From positions 28,659,798-28,723,797 of the forward strand of contig CM069442.1 in assembly GCA_035610835.1 (NCBI GenBank): 64,000 bases of DNA. The letters are read 5' to 3'. Below, piece after piece: positions 11,811-23,451 of this stretch. Numbering within the stretch: position 1 is the first letter of the stretch; each line of letters begins with the position of its first letter. The notes under the pieces are model-generated. The model did not search any database and had not been told where the DNA came from. It worked only from the letters and a program-made list of their open reading frames with translations. The translations under genes and the position numbers were made by a program. The DNA is from Ophiura sarsii (Eukaryota; Echinodermata; Ophiuroidea; Amphilepidida; Ophiuridae).

Positions 11811-12375
11811 TTCGTAACGCGTGTTACCAAACTCATATTCAGGAAAACGTGCTAAAACCTCAATTTTGTAAGTGTTATTTATCACTATTTATGGTTAAAA
11901 AGTTAATATTTTAGTTCAATTGCCAAAGTCAAAATTAATTTTAATTTAGAAATTAAATAAAGAATCTAATGCTAGTAAATTATGGCTGGACAAAGTGTAA
12001 CGCGTGTTACCGTAACACGTGTTACCGACTATTTTGCAATTTACAAAAAAGTGAGATTATAATTCTAGTTTTATAAACCTTAGAAAGGTACTTGCTTACA
12101 GTAGTGACCAATTGATTGTAGGTTGGTTAGTTTAAATACACAAGCAAAACAAAGTTGGGAATTTTTTAGTGCTTTTTTTGGAACGCGTGTCACCGATATT
12201 CGGAGCGGTCTTACATTAACATGAGCTAATATTTCATATTGGTGTTAGCATGAGGATCTAGCCTTAAGTCTTGGGTATTACAACACAAAAGATGAACACT
12301 TCATTCAAATTACTTTTACAGTTATAGAGTGGAGAATAATAAATGGGCGCTAAAATGTAACGTGTGTTACCGTGG
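11811..12375. repeat. Array of AACGCGTGTTACC motifs spaced about 182 bp
   Basis: Near-palindromic TAACGCGTGTTACC occurs at about 11814, 11998 (with a second copy, TAACACGTGTTACC, directly after), 12180 (GCGTGTCACC) and 12358 (CGTGTGTTACC). Sequence between motifs is AT-rich and weakly conserved. It looks like an old satellite with a nucleosome-sized period. Confidence 0.55.
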
Positions 12376-12384
12376 AATCGCCCA

Positions 12385-12680
12385 TATACATTATATAAAA
12401 AAATCCAACCACCCAAAAAGATCCTAATCTATTAGCTTAGCACAAACATGTATATGCACTTAAACATGTTAAAGGTATGAGTCTTTAGACATGAATCCAA
12501 TGTTACAATGTTACAATGTAAATCACGGCAAATATACATATATAAAATAATTATATCGATAATAATGGTTCCGTCACCCTTCCTACTGTATTACGACGTA
12601 CAATATGCTCCACCGTATATTGCTAAAACATGACTGTTCCAAGATAGACATTCACTTTAGAGCACAAAGGTATAACTAAG
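12385..12680. repeat. Dispersed 0.8 kb repeat, copy 3 (distal part)
   Basis: Matches 3245-3560 from TCCAACCACCCAAAAA to TGACTGTTCCAAGATAGAC, with diverged spacing. No coding content. Confidence 0.65.
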
Positions 12681-12851
12681 AAACAACTTGCCGAATTACA
12701 CAATACTTATATACATCTAGCACATAAAGTCCCTGACCAGGTGCTTTGAGGCTGGCTAATTCAAAATATAATAATCGGTACCAAAAATCTGAGATATACA
12801 TTAAATGAGGAAATTTCTTCTCCGCAGTTTGATACCTCATTCAACAAAATC

Positions 12852-13048
12852 GAATGGATACTTTTAAAGTTATGGCGATTTCAATGACCGCGCATAACAA
12901 CAGCAAAGTTGCACTAGGTATTCATTGAATTGTGTGTGATTACTGTCAAAACTGTCACACAAATCAATGATTTCCTATACATATATAGTGCAACTTTGCT
13001 GTTGTTATGCACGGTATTTGAAATCGCCATAACTTTTAAAGTATCCAT
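12852..13048. repeat. Fold-back, arms of about 64 bp
   Basis: GGATACTTTTAAAGTTATGG...AGCAAAGTTGCACTA at 12852-12915 is inverted at 12983-13048. It abuts the start of dispersed-repeat copy 4. Confidence 0.75.
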
Positions 13049-13049
13049 G

Positions 13050-14554
13050 AGAAACATACAGAAACAGCATATAAAAAAAGACAAAGGGCCTGTACACACA
13101 ACAATCACGAGCAGAAAAAAGAGTAGATAAACAAAACCATACGTGTAATGTATATACATTATATCAAAAAATCCAACCACCCAAAAATATTATCCTAATC
13201 TATTAGCTTAGGCACATGTATATGCACTTAAACATGTTAAAGATATAAGTCTTGAGAAACTTCTTAAATTGGCCAAGAGATGACTCGAACGTATTAAGCG
13301 AATATGCATTACTTATATGGATGTACCTGAATCTTGAACCATATTATCTCCCGCCATATATCTGGTTACGAAGATATGCAGAACAATCACGGTGGACTTT
13401 ATTCCCACAATTGCCTTCCGCACACGCAAGTGGCGCAATGGCACAACCTTTACAGAAACCGAAAGTACCGCCATTTCCAAAGGCAGAAGCCATTCATAAC
13501 AGGGCAAACAACTGGACTATTTGAAGGATGAAAGCATAAGCCACACGGGTATTCCCTTCCAGAAATTATAGGATCTGCCAAATTGGCAAAATACCCGTCA
13601 TGGAATTGACATTTCCTACTCTAAAGATGTTATCCAATGTATATCTCAGAAAACAGGACAAATTACCAAATTAATATTAACACTTTCCACGCGGCAGCCA
13701 GCTGCAGACGACATTCCAAAAGTTTACAAAATGTTTCAAAAATATCAAAATGGTTGAATTTCATTACCATATTTGGAATCACCATGAGAAGTGCATTGAA
13801 ATAAGTACAAACATGCCTAGTATTGGTTCAGTAATCCTTGAGATAGACTTTGAAAATTGGGAAATTGTATCTGAAAAATCAGTTTTGTATATGGTAAATC
13901 TTATTATTGCCGCATGGAAAGTGGCCCTATTAGCTGACTATGAAAGCAGAGGACTGTATTCTACTTTTCATAGAAAAAGCAGGTAGATTATTCGATAGTA
14001 TACCATCTGAAGAAAAAAAATAGTTTCGCAAATGGAAATAGATAGCAAATCATGGATATACATACAGAGAGTCCAAGACTCACTGCTCCTGAGTAAGCTA
14101 CATCATCGCGTTGTGCAGAAACTCAAGAGCCTTTCGATAGAATGATGGCCCAACACCGTAGCAACATAATCATTTTTTGGTAAAAAATGATTATAAAAAT
14201 GATTTTTTGTTTAACCCAAATATTTTTACCAAACACTGATTTTGTTACGTTGTCCGAAAATAATGTTTAGTGAAATTTGGTACTAGAAATGGATTCTTAG
14301 ACTCATTTCCTTTCCAAAAACGTATACTTTTAAGATCACATCATTAGTTTAAAATTTTCATTTTTAGGGGGGGGGGGGGGGGGGGGGGGTTAACGAAATT
14401 AACTGATAACTTCAACGCTAATTTGTATTAGTCCCTTTATGGTATTTTATGAGTAGAGATAAGGACAAACAATTAAAGTTCAATTTATCATTTCATATTT
14501 TGTACGAGACAGCCCGTCACCATGTCTTTGACCGGACGTCCAAATATGTTCGTT
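13050..14554 (-). repeat. 3' flank of P450 A, shared with P450 B (36460-39626)
   Basis: From GAGAAACATACAGAAACAG through AGTGGCGCAATGGCACAACC, TGGATATACATACAGAGAG and CGTAGCAACATA to the gene's stop codon, this segment matches the 3' flank of B in the same orientation. It includes copy 4 of the dispersed repeat, a MITE absent from B, and a 23-G tract at 14367-14389. No polyadenylation signal could be assigned with confidence. Confidence 0.75.
13677..13925 (+). mobile_element. piggyBac-like MITE, copy 2, absent from the paralogous site
   Basis: It starts TTAACACTTTCCACGCGGCA and ends GCCGCATGGAAAGTG. The B flank reads straight through (TTAATATTTTAAGCCGTATTAGC, about 37093), giving an approximate empty site. 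Confidence 0.75.
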
Positions 14555-17500
14555 TTAATCACGTTCAAATACCCTTGTCAGATATGGTCCTGCGGTATCA
14601 ATGAATCCTCCACCGCCATTAAATGACAACGGAGGCGAATCATCGGGTTTCTTGAAGGTGTATCGATGCATCAGGTGGGTAAAGAAGATGAAGACTTCCA
14701 TCCTGGCCAGGCTTTCCCCAGGGCACACTCGCGGACCTGTAAGAGAATGGAAAGAAATCTCGTATGAATGCTGATGATAGGTTTTATATGTAGGCCTACC
14801 GTATAAGTTTTATCATTTAATCTATGTACAGCGCCTTGAGGTGCTATAAAGTATGGTTTGATTAATATTATTATTATCTAAGAACCAATATTTGAGAATT
14901 TATTTGAAGATAACCATAACTTAAATTTTGGCTTGTTATCAAATCAATTGTCATCAAATCGAATATCATCAAATCAAATTAGACCTTAAGACATTTAAAC
15001 AACACATGGTATGAGCACTTGTTATGATTTTGTTTTCAGTTTTTAATTATACGTATTTAAGCAGTGTGTACAGGGTGAGTCAAAAAACTGCAATAGTGAA
15101 AAAACAACATTTTGTTTTCAAAACCAAAATGAATTTTTAAACTTCTTAAACGTTACAAGAATGACATATTTAATCCAAACTTTGAGTGAAAAAATGAAAT
15201 CGATCGCATTTTTCGTTTGTCTTTGGTGACCCTCTTTGCTGCACAACCAAATTTACATAACAAAAGAAAGTATACACTTTGTTTATGTCATTTTGAGTAA
15301 CATTCAATTTTTGTTTTGACCAAACAGGCTAGATAGGCATTTAGATGAATCTTTTAGGCATCATTTGATACCACATTTGCCCCATAACAACAAAGATAAA
15401 CCATGATTAGCACCATTTAAAGAAAATTGGTCACTTTTCAAAAGTCACATTTTCAACGCACGCAAGCCGCGAGAAAATGCTGTGCGTGGCACTTTGAATG
15501 GCCGGGAATGAAATGGATATTGATCACACAGTGGGGATGCGTTGGGCTGTGCCTGAGTGAGCGGGCTATTTGATTATGGACAGGTAACATGTGGTCTTTT
15601 TTCCCGCGTAGTGTATTGAAAATGTGACTTTTGAAAAGTGACTAATTTTCTTTAAATGGTGCTAATCATGGTTTATCTTTGTTATTAGGGGGGAAATTTG
15701 GTATCAAATTATGCCTAAAAGATTCATCGAAATGCCTATCTAGCCTCTTTGGTCAAAACAAAAATTGAATGTTACTCAAAATGACATAAACAAAGTGTAT
15801 ACTTTCTTTTGTTGAACCCTTTAGCAAACAAATTATATTGTAAACTGCAAAAAGCCATTTGATTGAAAATGGCGTATCTATACTCATCACCAGTTCTAAT
15901 ATTGCAAATTCCAATGGGAGCGTATGATACCAAACATGCATATAGAATACCTAGTCCTGAATAATCCCATCCCAATCCGTCTCGCTCATCCTGTATTCTC
16001 GCAGAAAATCTATCACTTATAAACCCAGAAAGATGGCATTGTTTCTCTACCCTGTCACTGCCATATCATTACCAAGAAATTAGGTGTTAATTCATGAAGC
16101 TGTTGCCCTACTTACCTTTTCCAAAAGGTATCAGCTTATCTTTGTGTATGACACAGCCACCATCGTCAAGAAATCTATCTGGGTTGAATTCATGAGGGTC
16201 TATCCATACTTCTGGGTCATTATGTACTGCCCATAGATTAGAGATGACGATACTTCCTCGAGGAATTGTGTATCCCCCGACCTTAGTATCCGCATCGTTA
16301 GAGTGAGCCACACCAAGGGGTACTGTAGTTGCAATTCGCTGAATTTCCAGAAGGGTTGCTGAAGTGTAAGGTAGTGAGTCCTTATCGGCAAGCTTAGGGA
16401 GGCGATTTCTACCCACGACAGAGTCTAGCTCTTGTTGGACGCGTTCCTGAATCTCTGGATATCCCATCATATACAGGATGCTCCACCGTACAAATGTAGC
16501 TGTTGCAGCTCCGAACAAGCTGATCAAAGTAAAAATAAGATTCTTATTTTTATCGACGTGATTATTTCGATCACCTTTAGCGAAGTTCTGGGTTTTGCTT
16601 GCTTCTATCTCATTCAGATAAACGTCGATGTAATCACGAGGGGGTGCGGCCGGGTCAATAGTGCGTTCGTGTTGTTCAACTTTTACCGCAATGAATTCGG
16701 CCATGCTCTGCGTGGATGTCTGTAAAAGACGGAACATTTTCGGTTGCAAGTACTCTAAAGTGGGACAGAACATCTGTATGGCGCCAGCCCCCATTGCTAG
16801 GGATAGCTGGTCTAGATTATCGTTTAATTTCATAAAATCCGGATCATCATAATCAAATCGTTGGCCAAACACTGATGATGATATAACATTGGCAGTGGCA
16901 CCTTTGAGGATTTTGCATAGATCAAACGATGTGTCTTTTATCGATATTATCTTATCAATTTCTGTAATTAATTCGTTGGATTCTTCGCAGATGTGGTCCT
17001 CATAAGATGTTTTACCAACTCCAATTCTACGCAGTATTGTCAACGTAAAACGACGTTGTTGTCTCCAATTTCCGCCAGAGGCTAGGCCCAATCCTACAAA
17101 AATGGAGAATAAAATGGAAATAAACTTGTGTATATTTGTCTAAACATGCTAAATGTACAAAATCACTCCGAGCAGAGTGATATTCACTTTAAAAGAGGGA
17201 AATGCCTCTCGATCTCATCATAACAATAATAATTCAGTCGGTTTTACAACGCGCACTTATCCTTCCTGCAGGATGTTCCAGGCGCGATTGCCGTTATCAT
17301 GATCATTACCCCGATCATTACGCTGGTATTCAGGAAATCCCCACAATCATTTCGCTAGCGGGGTTATTTAAAAATAATAAAAAATTCGGACTGACGGGGT
17401 GTCGGACTAGAGGGGTTATTTAAAAAAAAATGAAAATTCGGACTGACGGGGTGGTGTCGGATTAGCGGGGTTATTTTAAAAAAATTAAAAATTCGGACCA

Positions 17501-19286
17501 GCGGGGTTTCAGACTGACGGGTATTCGGACTGACGGGGAATTCCCATAGGCGTAGAGAAGGCTATCAGCACTTTTCGCTTGGGTCCGCAATGAGGCAATC
17601 GAGACTAAGTATTACCCAAAGACTTTACTTTGTGTGTAATGCCTTGGTATTACCCAAGAATCATGATGATTGTGAGTCCCGCGCTGTTCCGCTGGACGAC
17701 ACGGGCTCACTACTCTTTCATGTCTTTCAAAGAGCTCACAGAGGGACTAGGGACAGATATCCCTATCCATCCAATAGGACCTTTGGTAAAAACCAGGGAG
17801 TCTATAATTATGGGAGAGATCACTCCTCCGACAAAATTTTGCCTACTAAAACCAAATTCACGGGAGAACGTTTTGTAGGGGGCGCACTATCATGGTCGTA
17901 GCAAACCAGACGACCTAACGCGTGGTTGATTTTATCGGCTGAAACATGATTTGTGGCACAAAAATAGTACATCAATGGTAAAAAAAGCTGATTGTGATTT
18001 AGAGTAGAACTGATTTGCTTTGATGATGGCAGAAGTTAGTTCTTATATGACACGAAACATTCAGAATTTGTTATTTGAAATTAATTTACGTACAACAAAA
18101 TACGAATTTTAAATTGTGGATGGCTTCGTCTGGCAGTGACAGAGGAGGGGCGCGGCGTTGCATTTTATGAATATTGTAATCAGATCAGTTGGGAAAGAAG
18201 CCGGATCGCGACGATCACATCGTGTGAGATCATGAATAGTCATGAATGAATATTCACAACGAATGATCATAATGATTGACAGTTTACGCTGTAACTTCCG
18301 GGTGAAGGATTGATAGAGTGCACTATACTGAACCAGTGGCACCGCCGGCCTGACTGAACCAAATCTTAACAATGGGCAGATCGAAGCACCTGGTCCGGGA
18401 CTTTTGTTGCTAGGTGTATATACATAGTATGTCTTTCATTTCAAAAATTGATATTCAATTAAATCGCTGTATGTGCATGGTTCCAAGGATCCTTTTGACT
18501 AATTCTGACATTGATCAGCCATTTCCTCTGAGACAAGAATTTAAGTGATATGGTAAGAAAATCAACATTTTGACCCCTAGTGACCCCAAATAATTTTTGA
18601 TTTTAAAAACCGAACTATTATATATGCGTACAGTCATTAAAAATATGTTAATCGATTTTGACGATCCTAGGTCATTCTACTAAATTGCAAGGGCGTTTTA
18701 AGTGAAAATCACGTTTTAACCCCTAGTGACCCCCCTGTGACTTTTGACCCCAAACTGTGAGTTCCAAGGAATCTTTTGACCAATTCTGACATTAATCAGC
18801 CATTTTACGCCAGCCGCGTGGAAGGTAAAAAGTAGAAATACATTTGAAGTTCTTGAATTGTTGTATAATTCAGGGTAAGTCTAAATATTATTAGATTTTA
18901 CCGCACCAAAACTACCTACCTCCTTGGAGTCCAAGGTCATCGAGAAAAGAACTTTTGGGACGATCGTTCATATGAGGATTTTGAAAACCTTCCTTGATGG
19001 AGTTGTTAGTATTCAAGACCACAAACAACTGTCCGGCAATGTTAAAACAGAACACGGGACCATACCGTCTAGAGATCTCGGTCATAAGCTGATGAGGATG
19101 CAATCCTGACCTATAGAGCGATACGACCAGGTTCGGTAGATATCCAATAATTGGCCATCCCCATGGCCCAGGTGGAAGGTTTCTAGGTGTACGCATCCAC
19201 CAGGTTATCAGCATGAGAATTACTACACAAAGTAATATGGTTGGGATATGTTGAACGTCAAACCAAAACGTTACAGACGACGTCAT
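14555..19286 (-). CDS. CYP2-clan cytochrome P450, paralogue A (3 coding exons, altered I-helix)
   Basis: Predicted microsomal haem-thiolate monooxygenase of 508 residues. Exons on the minus strand are 18920-19286, 16116-17093 and 14555-14736; both introns are GT-AG and phase 1, each splitting a Gly codon. Visible landmarks are an N-terminal hydrophobic anchor (about residues 10-31), a Pro-rich hinge ([10 protein letters not shown]), C-helix WxxxR (WRQQR), K-helix ExxR (EIQR, residues 372-375), FNPDRF, and the haem loop FGKGPRVCPG with Cys453 supplied by exon 3. The start is the ATG at 19286, which aligns with the B and C starts. The oddity is the I-helix around residues 317-323. The usual (A/G)Gx(D/E)TT is replaced by GAATATF, nine bases shorter than in B and C, with no acidic residue. 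The reading frame is otherwise fully open. The three-exon layout recalls CYP2U/CYP2R-type genes; the subfamily and substrate are not determinable here. It could be a functional divergent enzyme or an early, still open, pseudogene. Confidence 0.9.
14800..14875 (+). repeat. L2/CR1 3'-tail remnant in P450 A intron 2
   Basis: GTACAGCGCCTTGAGGTGCT followed by ATTATTATTAT is a typical 3' end of this retroelement group, on the strand opposite the gene. Confidence 0.5.
15067..15993. mobile_element. TIR element with internal fold-back in P450 A intron 2
   Basis: It starts TACAGGGTGAGTC and ends CTCATCCTGTA, with TA at each end. Inside, 15258-15456 and 15616-15813 are inverted copies of about 198 bp (CAAAAGAAAGTATACACTTTG ... 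GTCACATTTTCAA). A single arm recurs in P450 C intron 1 at 61892-62104. The rightmost part (15825-15960) is also in intron 2 of B and C, so the right boundary may be fortuitous. Confidence 0.55.
17355..17545. repeat. Tandem repeat of about 60 bp x3 in P450 A intron 1
   Basis: Units carry GCGGGGTTATTTAAAA...AAAATTCGGACTGACGGGG three times with small changes. The rest of intron 1 (17094-18919) is AT-rich with a second duplication at 18470-18810, where TTCCAAGGA...CTTTTGAC.AATTCTGACAT and CCCCTAGTGACCCC each occur twice. Confidence 0.65.
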
Positions 19287-19440
19287 CCTTTTGGCAGGAA
19301 TCCAAACAGTTATTTTTCTATTGAATAATCTTTTGAATAAATGTAGTTACAGCTTGAACTTGTCGTATTGGCGATCATGAACAGTCAAATTTCAAATATG
19401 GAAGTACGGACGTTGTTGATCTGCAAGAGATCCGGAAATC
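19287..19440 (-). promoter_or_regulatory. Conserved proximal 5' flank of P450 A
   Basis: About 150 bases upstream of the A start match the flanks of B and C (shared string ATGGAAGTACGGACGTTG). The match ends near 19440, where A diverges into unrelated sequence. I do not claim a TATA box or start site; a TTCAATAGAAAA string just upstream of the start is shared by all three. Confidence 0.45.
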
Positions 19441-19616
19441 GATGTTGTTTTCCGTATTGTATTTTTTGAACCTTCTGGTTTGCAATCAGAATACGATATG
19501 ACCTGCCTAGGAAAAAACCGGACGAGATATGCCTGACTGGACAACAAAAGCAAATTTGCGAATCCCGACTCGGGATTGGTTTAAAAACTATAACCACGGG
19601 CCGTCTGCAAAGCCGT

Positions 19617-19960
19617 AAATCAAAGGTTGACGTTCTGGTAAAGTCCTTGTCGGGTCACTTTCACTTTCCACGCGGCTATTAGTGTTACCATTATTATACA
19701 AAACAGATTTTTCAGAAACCTTTCCCAACTTTCAAAGTCTATCTCAATGATTACTGAAGCAATATTAGGCATGTTTGTATTTTATTCAATGCATTTCTCA
19801 TGGTGATTCCAAAATTGGCAATTCAATAATGTTGACATTTAAACATTTTGTGACATTTATGTCGTCTGCAGACGCCTGCCGCCTGTAAAGTGTTTAATCT
19901 CTGGTTTTCGATATTGAACAGTTGAATGAAGGATATAATTGTGTGTGTGTTTTATGGATG
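19617..19960. repeat. Repeat block upstream of P450 A containing an inverted piggyBac-like MITE
   Basis: TCAAAGGTTGACGTTCTGGT, then the MITE in reverse orientation (CTTTCCACGCGGCTATTAG ... GCAGACGCCTGCCGCC), then GGTTTTCGATATTGAACAG and GTTTTATGGATGT. The whole block, not just the MITE, recurs at 58604-59465 inside P450 C intron 1. 19961-21130 holds no gene that I can recognise. Confidence 0.7.
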
Positions 19961-21229
19961 TACACAAATAGGGTGCCTCGGTAACAAAATGTTAATTCAC
20001 AACAAAATATGTTTTTCTTCTTTCACAGAAAATAGCAACCATGAAAAGGGCATTGCTGTTGACTTCTCCAAACAAGCCTTTGCTTGTTTTTGTTCTCTTT
20101 TGCTAACGACGGTGACCTTTAAAACTGGAATTTGTCTTTTGTAATAGTCTCTTAATATTAGTTAAAATGATGGATTGTTATCTTTTATGTTGAACTTTTA
20201 AACTAAAAATGGTCTTTTGTTATTTTACTTTCAGGTGATTCAGGTATAGGAATATATGTTTTCTTTCAAAAAAAAGACTTCAAATAAATCAAGTTCTTTT
20301 TTGCTAACGACATCGACCTTTTAAAATATTTTGTTTTGCTTTAGTTAAAATGATTATTTGTTCTCTTAGATACTAACTATGTTGAACTTTTAGACCTTTA
20401 GGTGATTCAGGTATAGGCCTATTTGCTTTCTTTTAAAAAAAAGACTTATTTTAAAAGAGAAATGAAAAATAGCAAATTTTGGCGGGCTACGCGCGAATTA
20501 GTTTCAATATTTGATTGTTCAATCTTATATTATTACAAGATAGCTTCAGAAATGTTTTTTCTGGACCTTTTATGCTTATTGCATACTAGCCGGTCGCAGG
20601 TCGTGGCGATCTTAGGTCGCTCGAGCGGACTATGTGATACAATGCTCACAGCAACTCGATTTATTATTTCTTTATGGTTTGATATGGTGTCACATTTTAA
20701 TAGTCCGACACTTTGCACTTCTCTGTATAAAGGTTAATATTGCTAAAATCTGAAGACAAAGATTTTAAAACACGTCATATAAATAACGTGAAGGTATGCC
20801 GCTACCTGTGTATATGAATAGGGCATAAAGCTGCCTATATCACATAAAAAATCCACGGTTGATATCCCATGAATTGTGATGATTCATATATAATATATCT
20901 GCGTCATTTCTATTCATTTTACCAGTTTGAAAGGTTACCTGTCTGATAATAATCGCATAGTTTGTATCTGGTATTAGCCGTCACGAATGGCAGTATTCTG
21001 AAAGCGATTTCAGTTATACATTGTAAGCCTTAACGAAATTTAACAAACACTGCATTTTAAATAAAATTTTGAACTTTCTTATGCACGCTATTTTGAAACA
21101 AATTATATTCAATTAAAGGTAACTGCAGCATCACCCCCAACATTGCACAGATAACACGGCACCATTACCCCAACGATAAACAGTTATACACCTCTAAATA
21201 TGCTATACATTTAGATGTATTGCGTGGTA

Positions 21230-21370
21230 TTCCAAAAACCACTGTTCGACGATATCGAGAACCAGTGGTATACAGGTTCTCGATATCGAAAACCTGTGGT
21301 CTGTCGAAAACCACTGTTTCTCGATATCGCCGTGGTCTATCGAAAACCACTGTTTCCCGATATCGCCGAA
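21230..21370. repeat. Cluster of four CGATATCG palindromes with AACCACTG repeats
   Basis: CGATATCG is at 21250, 21281, 21322 and 21358, each next to variants of GAAAACCACTGTTT or its inverse. Could be a decayed tandem repeat or a clustered binding site. Confidence 0.5.
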
Positions 21371-21433
21371 CAATGGTAAACCATAAGTTATCGCGAACTA
21401 CTGGTTAGCGATAAATAGTAGTAGAAAAACACC

Positions 21434-22092
21434 GCGTGACGTCATACTAAAAAATTGCAAAGGGTCCATCTAACCTGAATGATTCAGGGAAGATGGACCC
21501 TTTTAATATGACGTCATTTCTTTGCTTTGTAAACAAGACACATGTGACCAATGTTTTCTCCAGTATTTAAAGTTAAGTAGTTGTTCTTCAAATAACATTA
21601 GTATGGTTGTCTTTTTTATCTATTAAAATATTCAAATTTGATTATTTATGCTTAAGGCCGTTAAGGGGTCCATCTTACCTGCATATACCATATAGTTATG
21701 TTTTTCAAGGAGGGTCCATCTTACCTGAATGCCTATTTACGTTTTAAATAGTCCACAACATGTAAATTGTTAGCCAACAGACAATAAACTCACATTGTGT
21801 ACCATTATTAGACGGGCAAGAAGTATAACTTAGACCCAATGTTTCATCGGATATGTAGGATTTCCGGCTTACATGAAGCTTATGCATTTTGTTCTCTTCG
21901 TTCCATCACATTCGACCGATTTCTGCAGGGACGATCAAAACTTTGCTCAGTCCTATGGGCTGATAATACCAAGGTGGTCCAGGAATTGAATTTAGGACCA
22001 TTGAAACAACAGATGGGGCTAGTATATTTAACTGTCAGCACAAAATTACTTTGGGGTCCATCTTACCTGAAGGATCTATCTTACCTGAATTT
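21434..22092. repeat. GGTCCATCTTACCTGAA motif cluster, headed by a TGACGTCA-bounded hairpin
   Basis: 21437-21511 is an inverted repeat with TGACGTCA at both ends and GGGTCCATCT / AGATGGACCC arms. The same GGGTCCATCTTACCTGAAT motif recurs at about 21665, 21712, 22054 and (as GATCTATCTTACCTGAAT) 22074. Intervening sequence is not conserved. Confidence 0.6.
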
Positions 22093-22117
22093 ACCCTAGC
22101 ATTCATGACAAAGCAGA

Positions 22118-22389
22118 GGTCTGTTTAGAGGTGTCAAAAATCTGTCATGCAAATCCACTCCCGAACTTGCTGTAATTAAAGACGAGAATGGAAAGATTCT
22201 TACTGAAGCCTCAGACATAAAGGAAAGATGGAAGAACTATTGCAAGGGCTTCTATGCATCCCAGGTGTCTAATGACGAAGCTGATATTCCATGCTATGAA
22301 GAGGAGCCTGATTTTCTTGTGTCTGAAGTCAAGAATGCCATCCACAAGCTGAAAAACAACAAAGCACCTGGTCTTGACGACATCCCTGG
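22118..22389 (+). pseudogene. Non-LTR retrotransposon RT fragment, upstream half
   Basis: An open frame reads RGVKNLSCKSTPELAVIKD ... GKILTEASDIKERWKNYCKG ... LKNNKAPGLDDIPG, the conserved region just before RT motif 1 in non-LTR elements. The frame resumes at 22799 with ELLKNID after the inserted element at 22390-22793, then is lost. Confidence 0.7.
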
Positions 22390-22403
22390 CAGGGCCGTCA
22401 GAA

Positions 22404-22440
<37 letters not shown>

Positions 22441-22793
22441 GCGTTGGGTGCGGACGCACCCCCCTTGAAAATCTCTTCTTCTTTTTTTCTCTTTTTCGGG
22501 TAACATGTTGTTTTATGAATGGAAAATGGGGTCAACGATGGCAAGATACATGAAAATTGTGTCCTAAATTCGCTGTAATGCTCAGAGCCCCTGGACCCCA
22601 CCCGTTATTGACTTCGCGCTCGCATCGTCAGCGTGCTGCAGCACTAACACTCTGACGTCATATTACTACTTCCGGTAAAAAATCGTGAAAACGCACCCCC
22701 CTTTCCGGTAAAAATCGTGAAAACGCACCCCCCTTTCCGGTAAAAAAATCGTGAAAACGCACCCCCCTTGGGCAAAAGTTGCTGACGGCCCTG
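22390..22793. mobile_element. 404-bp non-autonomous TIR element with 36-G tract, inserted in an RT fragment
   Basis: Perfect 12-bp TIRs CAGGGCCGTCAG / CTGACGGCCCTG are flanked by a 5-bp direct repeat CCTGG. Removing the element and one CCTGG restores the RT phrase DDIPGELLKNID in frame. The interior has a run of 36 G (22404-22439) and three copies of CCGGTAAAA..ATCGTGAAAACGCACC (22673-22770). The superfamily is unclear. Confidence 0.8.
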
Positions 22794-23451
22794 CCTGGTG
22801 AGCTGCTCAAAAATATTGATGATGCTTTTTTAAAATTTTATTGCGTTTTTATACGACGTGTGAACACAGTGTCACGAGTATATTGGATTCGTTAGCTTAA
22901 ATCTGGTAAAATTTGCTCCGAATAGAAAGCAGCAAGTGTTATGTAGTGATTTGTCTGTTACAAATCAAACTATTGACATCCAGTGCTGCGGTTATCATGC
23001 GGTCAAAAATATGTTGAAGAACTTGTGTTTTGAGGTGTTTTGTTGACATGCAATGTATTGTGGGATCATGTCTGAGCCTGCTCTGGGTCGAATTCTGTTT
23101 GAGCCAAATCAGCCAATCATAACCACTCTTCAGCAGATATGAGAGTTATATTCTGGTGAGCATGGAAACACATTTATAGTTAAATGTATAGTTTGAGTTA
23201 TAGTTAATATGATGTTTATGATATTAACCTTTTTATTTTGGGCGAAAAGTAATCAAACGATTGATCAAACTATTCAATGAAATAAGAAGCATAAAACAGA
23301 ATATATTTGTGAAAATAATCACTGCATCAGTGACCAGTCAGCAAATACAAGCTCGGTAACTCAAGTGCAATCTACTTGTCAAGCAGCTTTTTGTTGAGTT
23401 GGGTGTGTGGATGGTGGGTGGTTGGGTGGAAGGGTGGTTGGGTGGTTGGTT

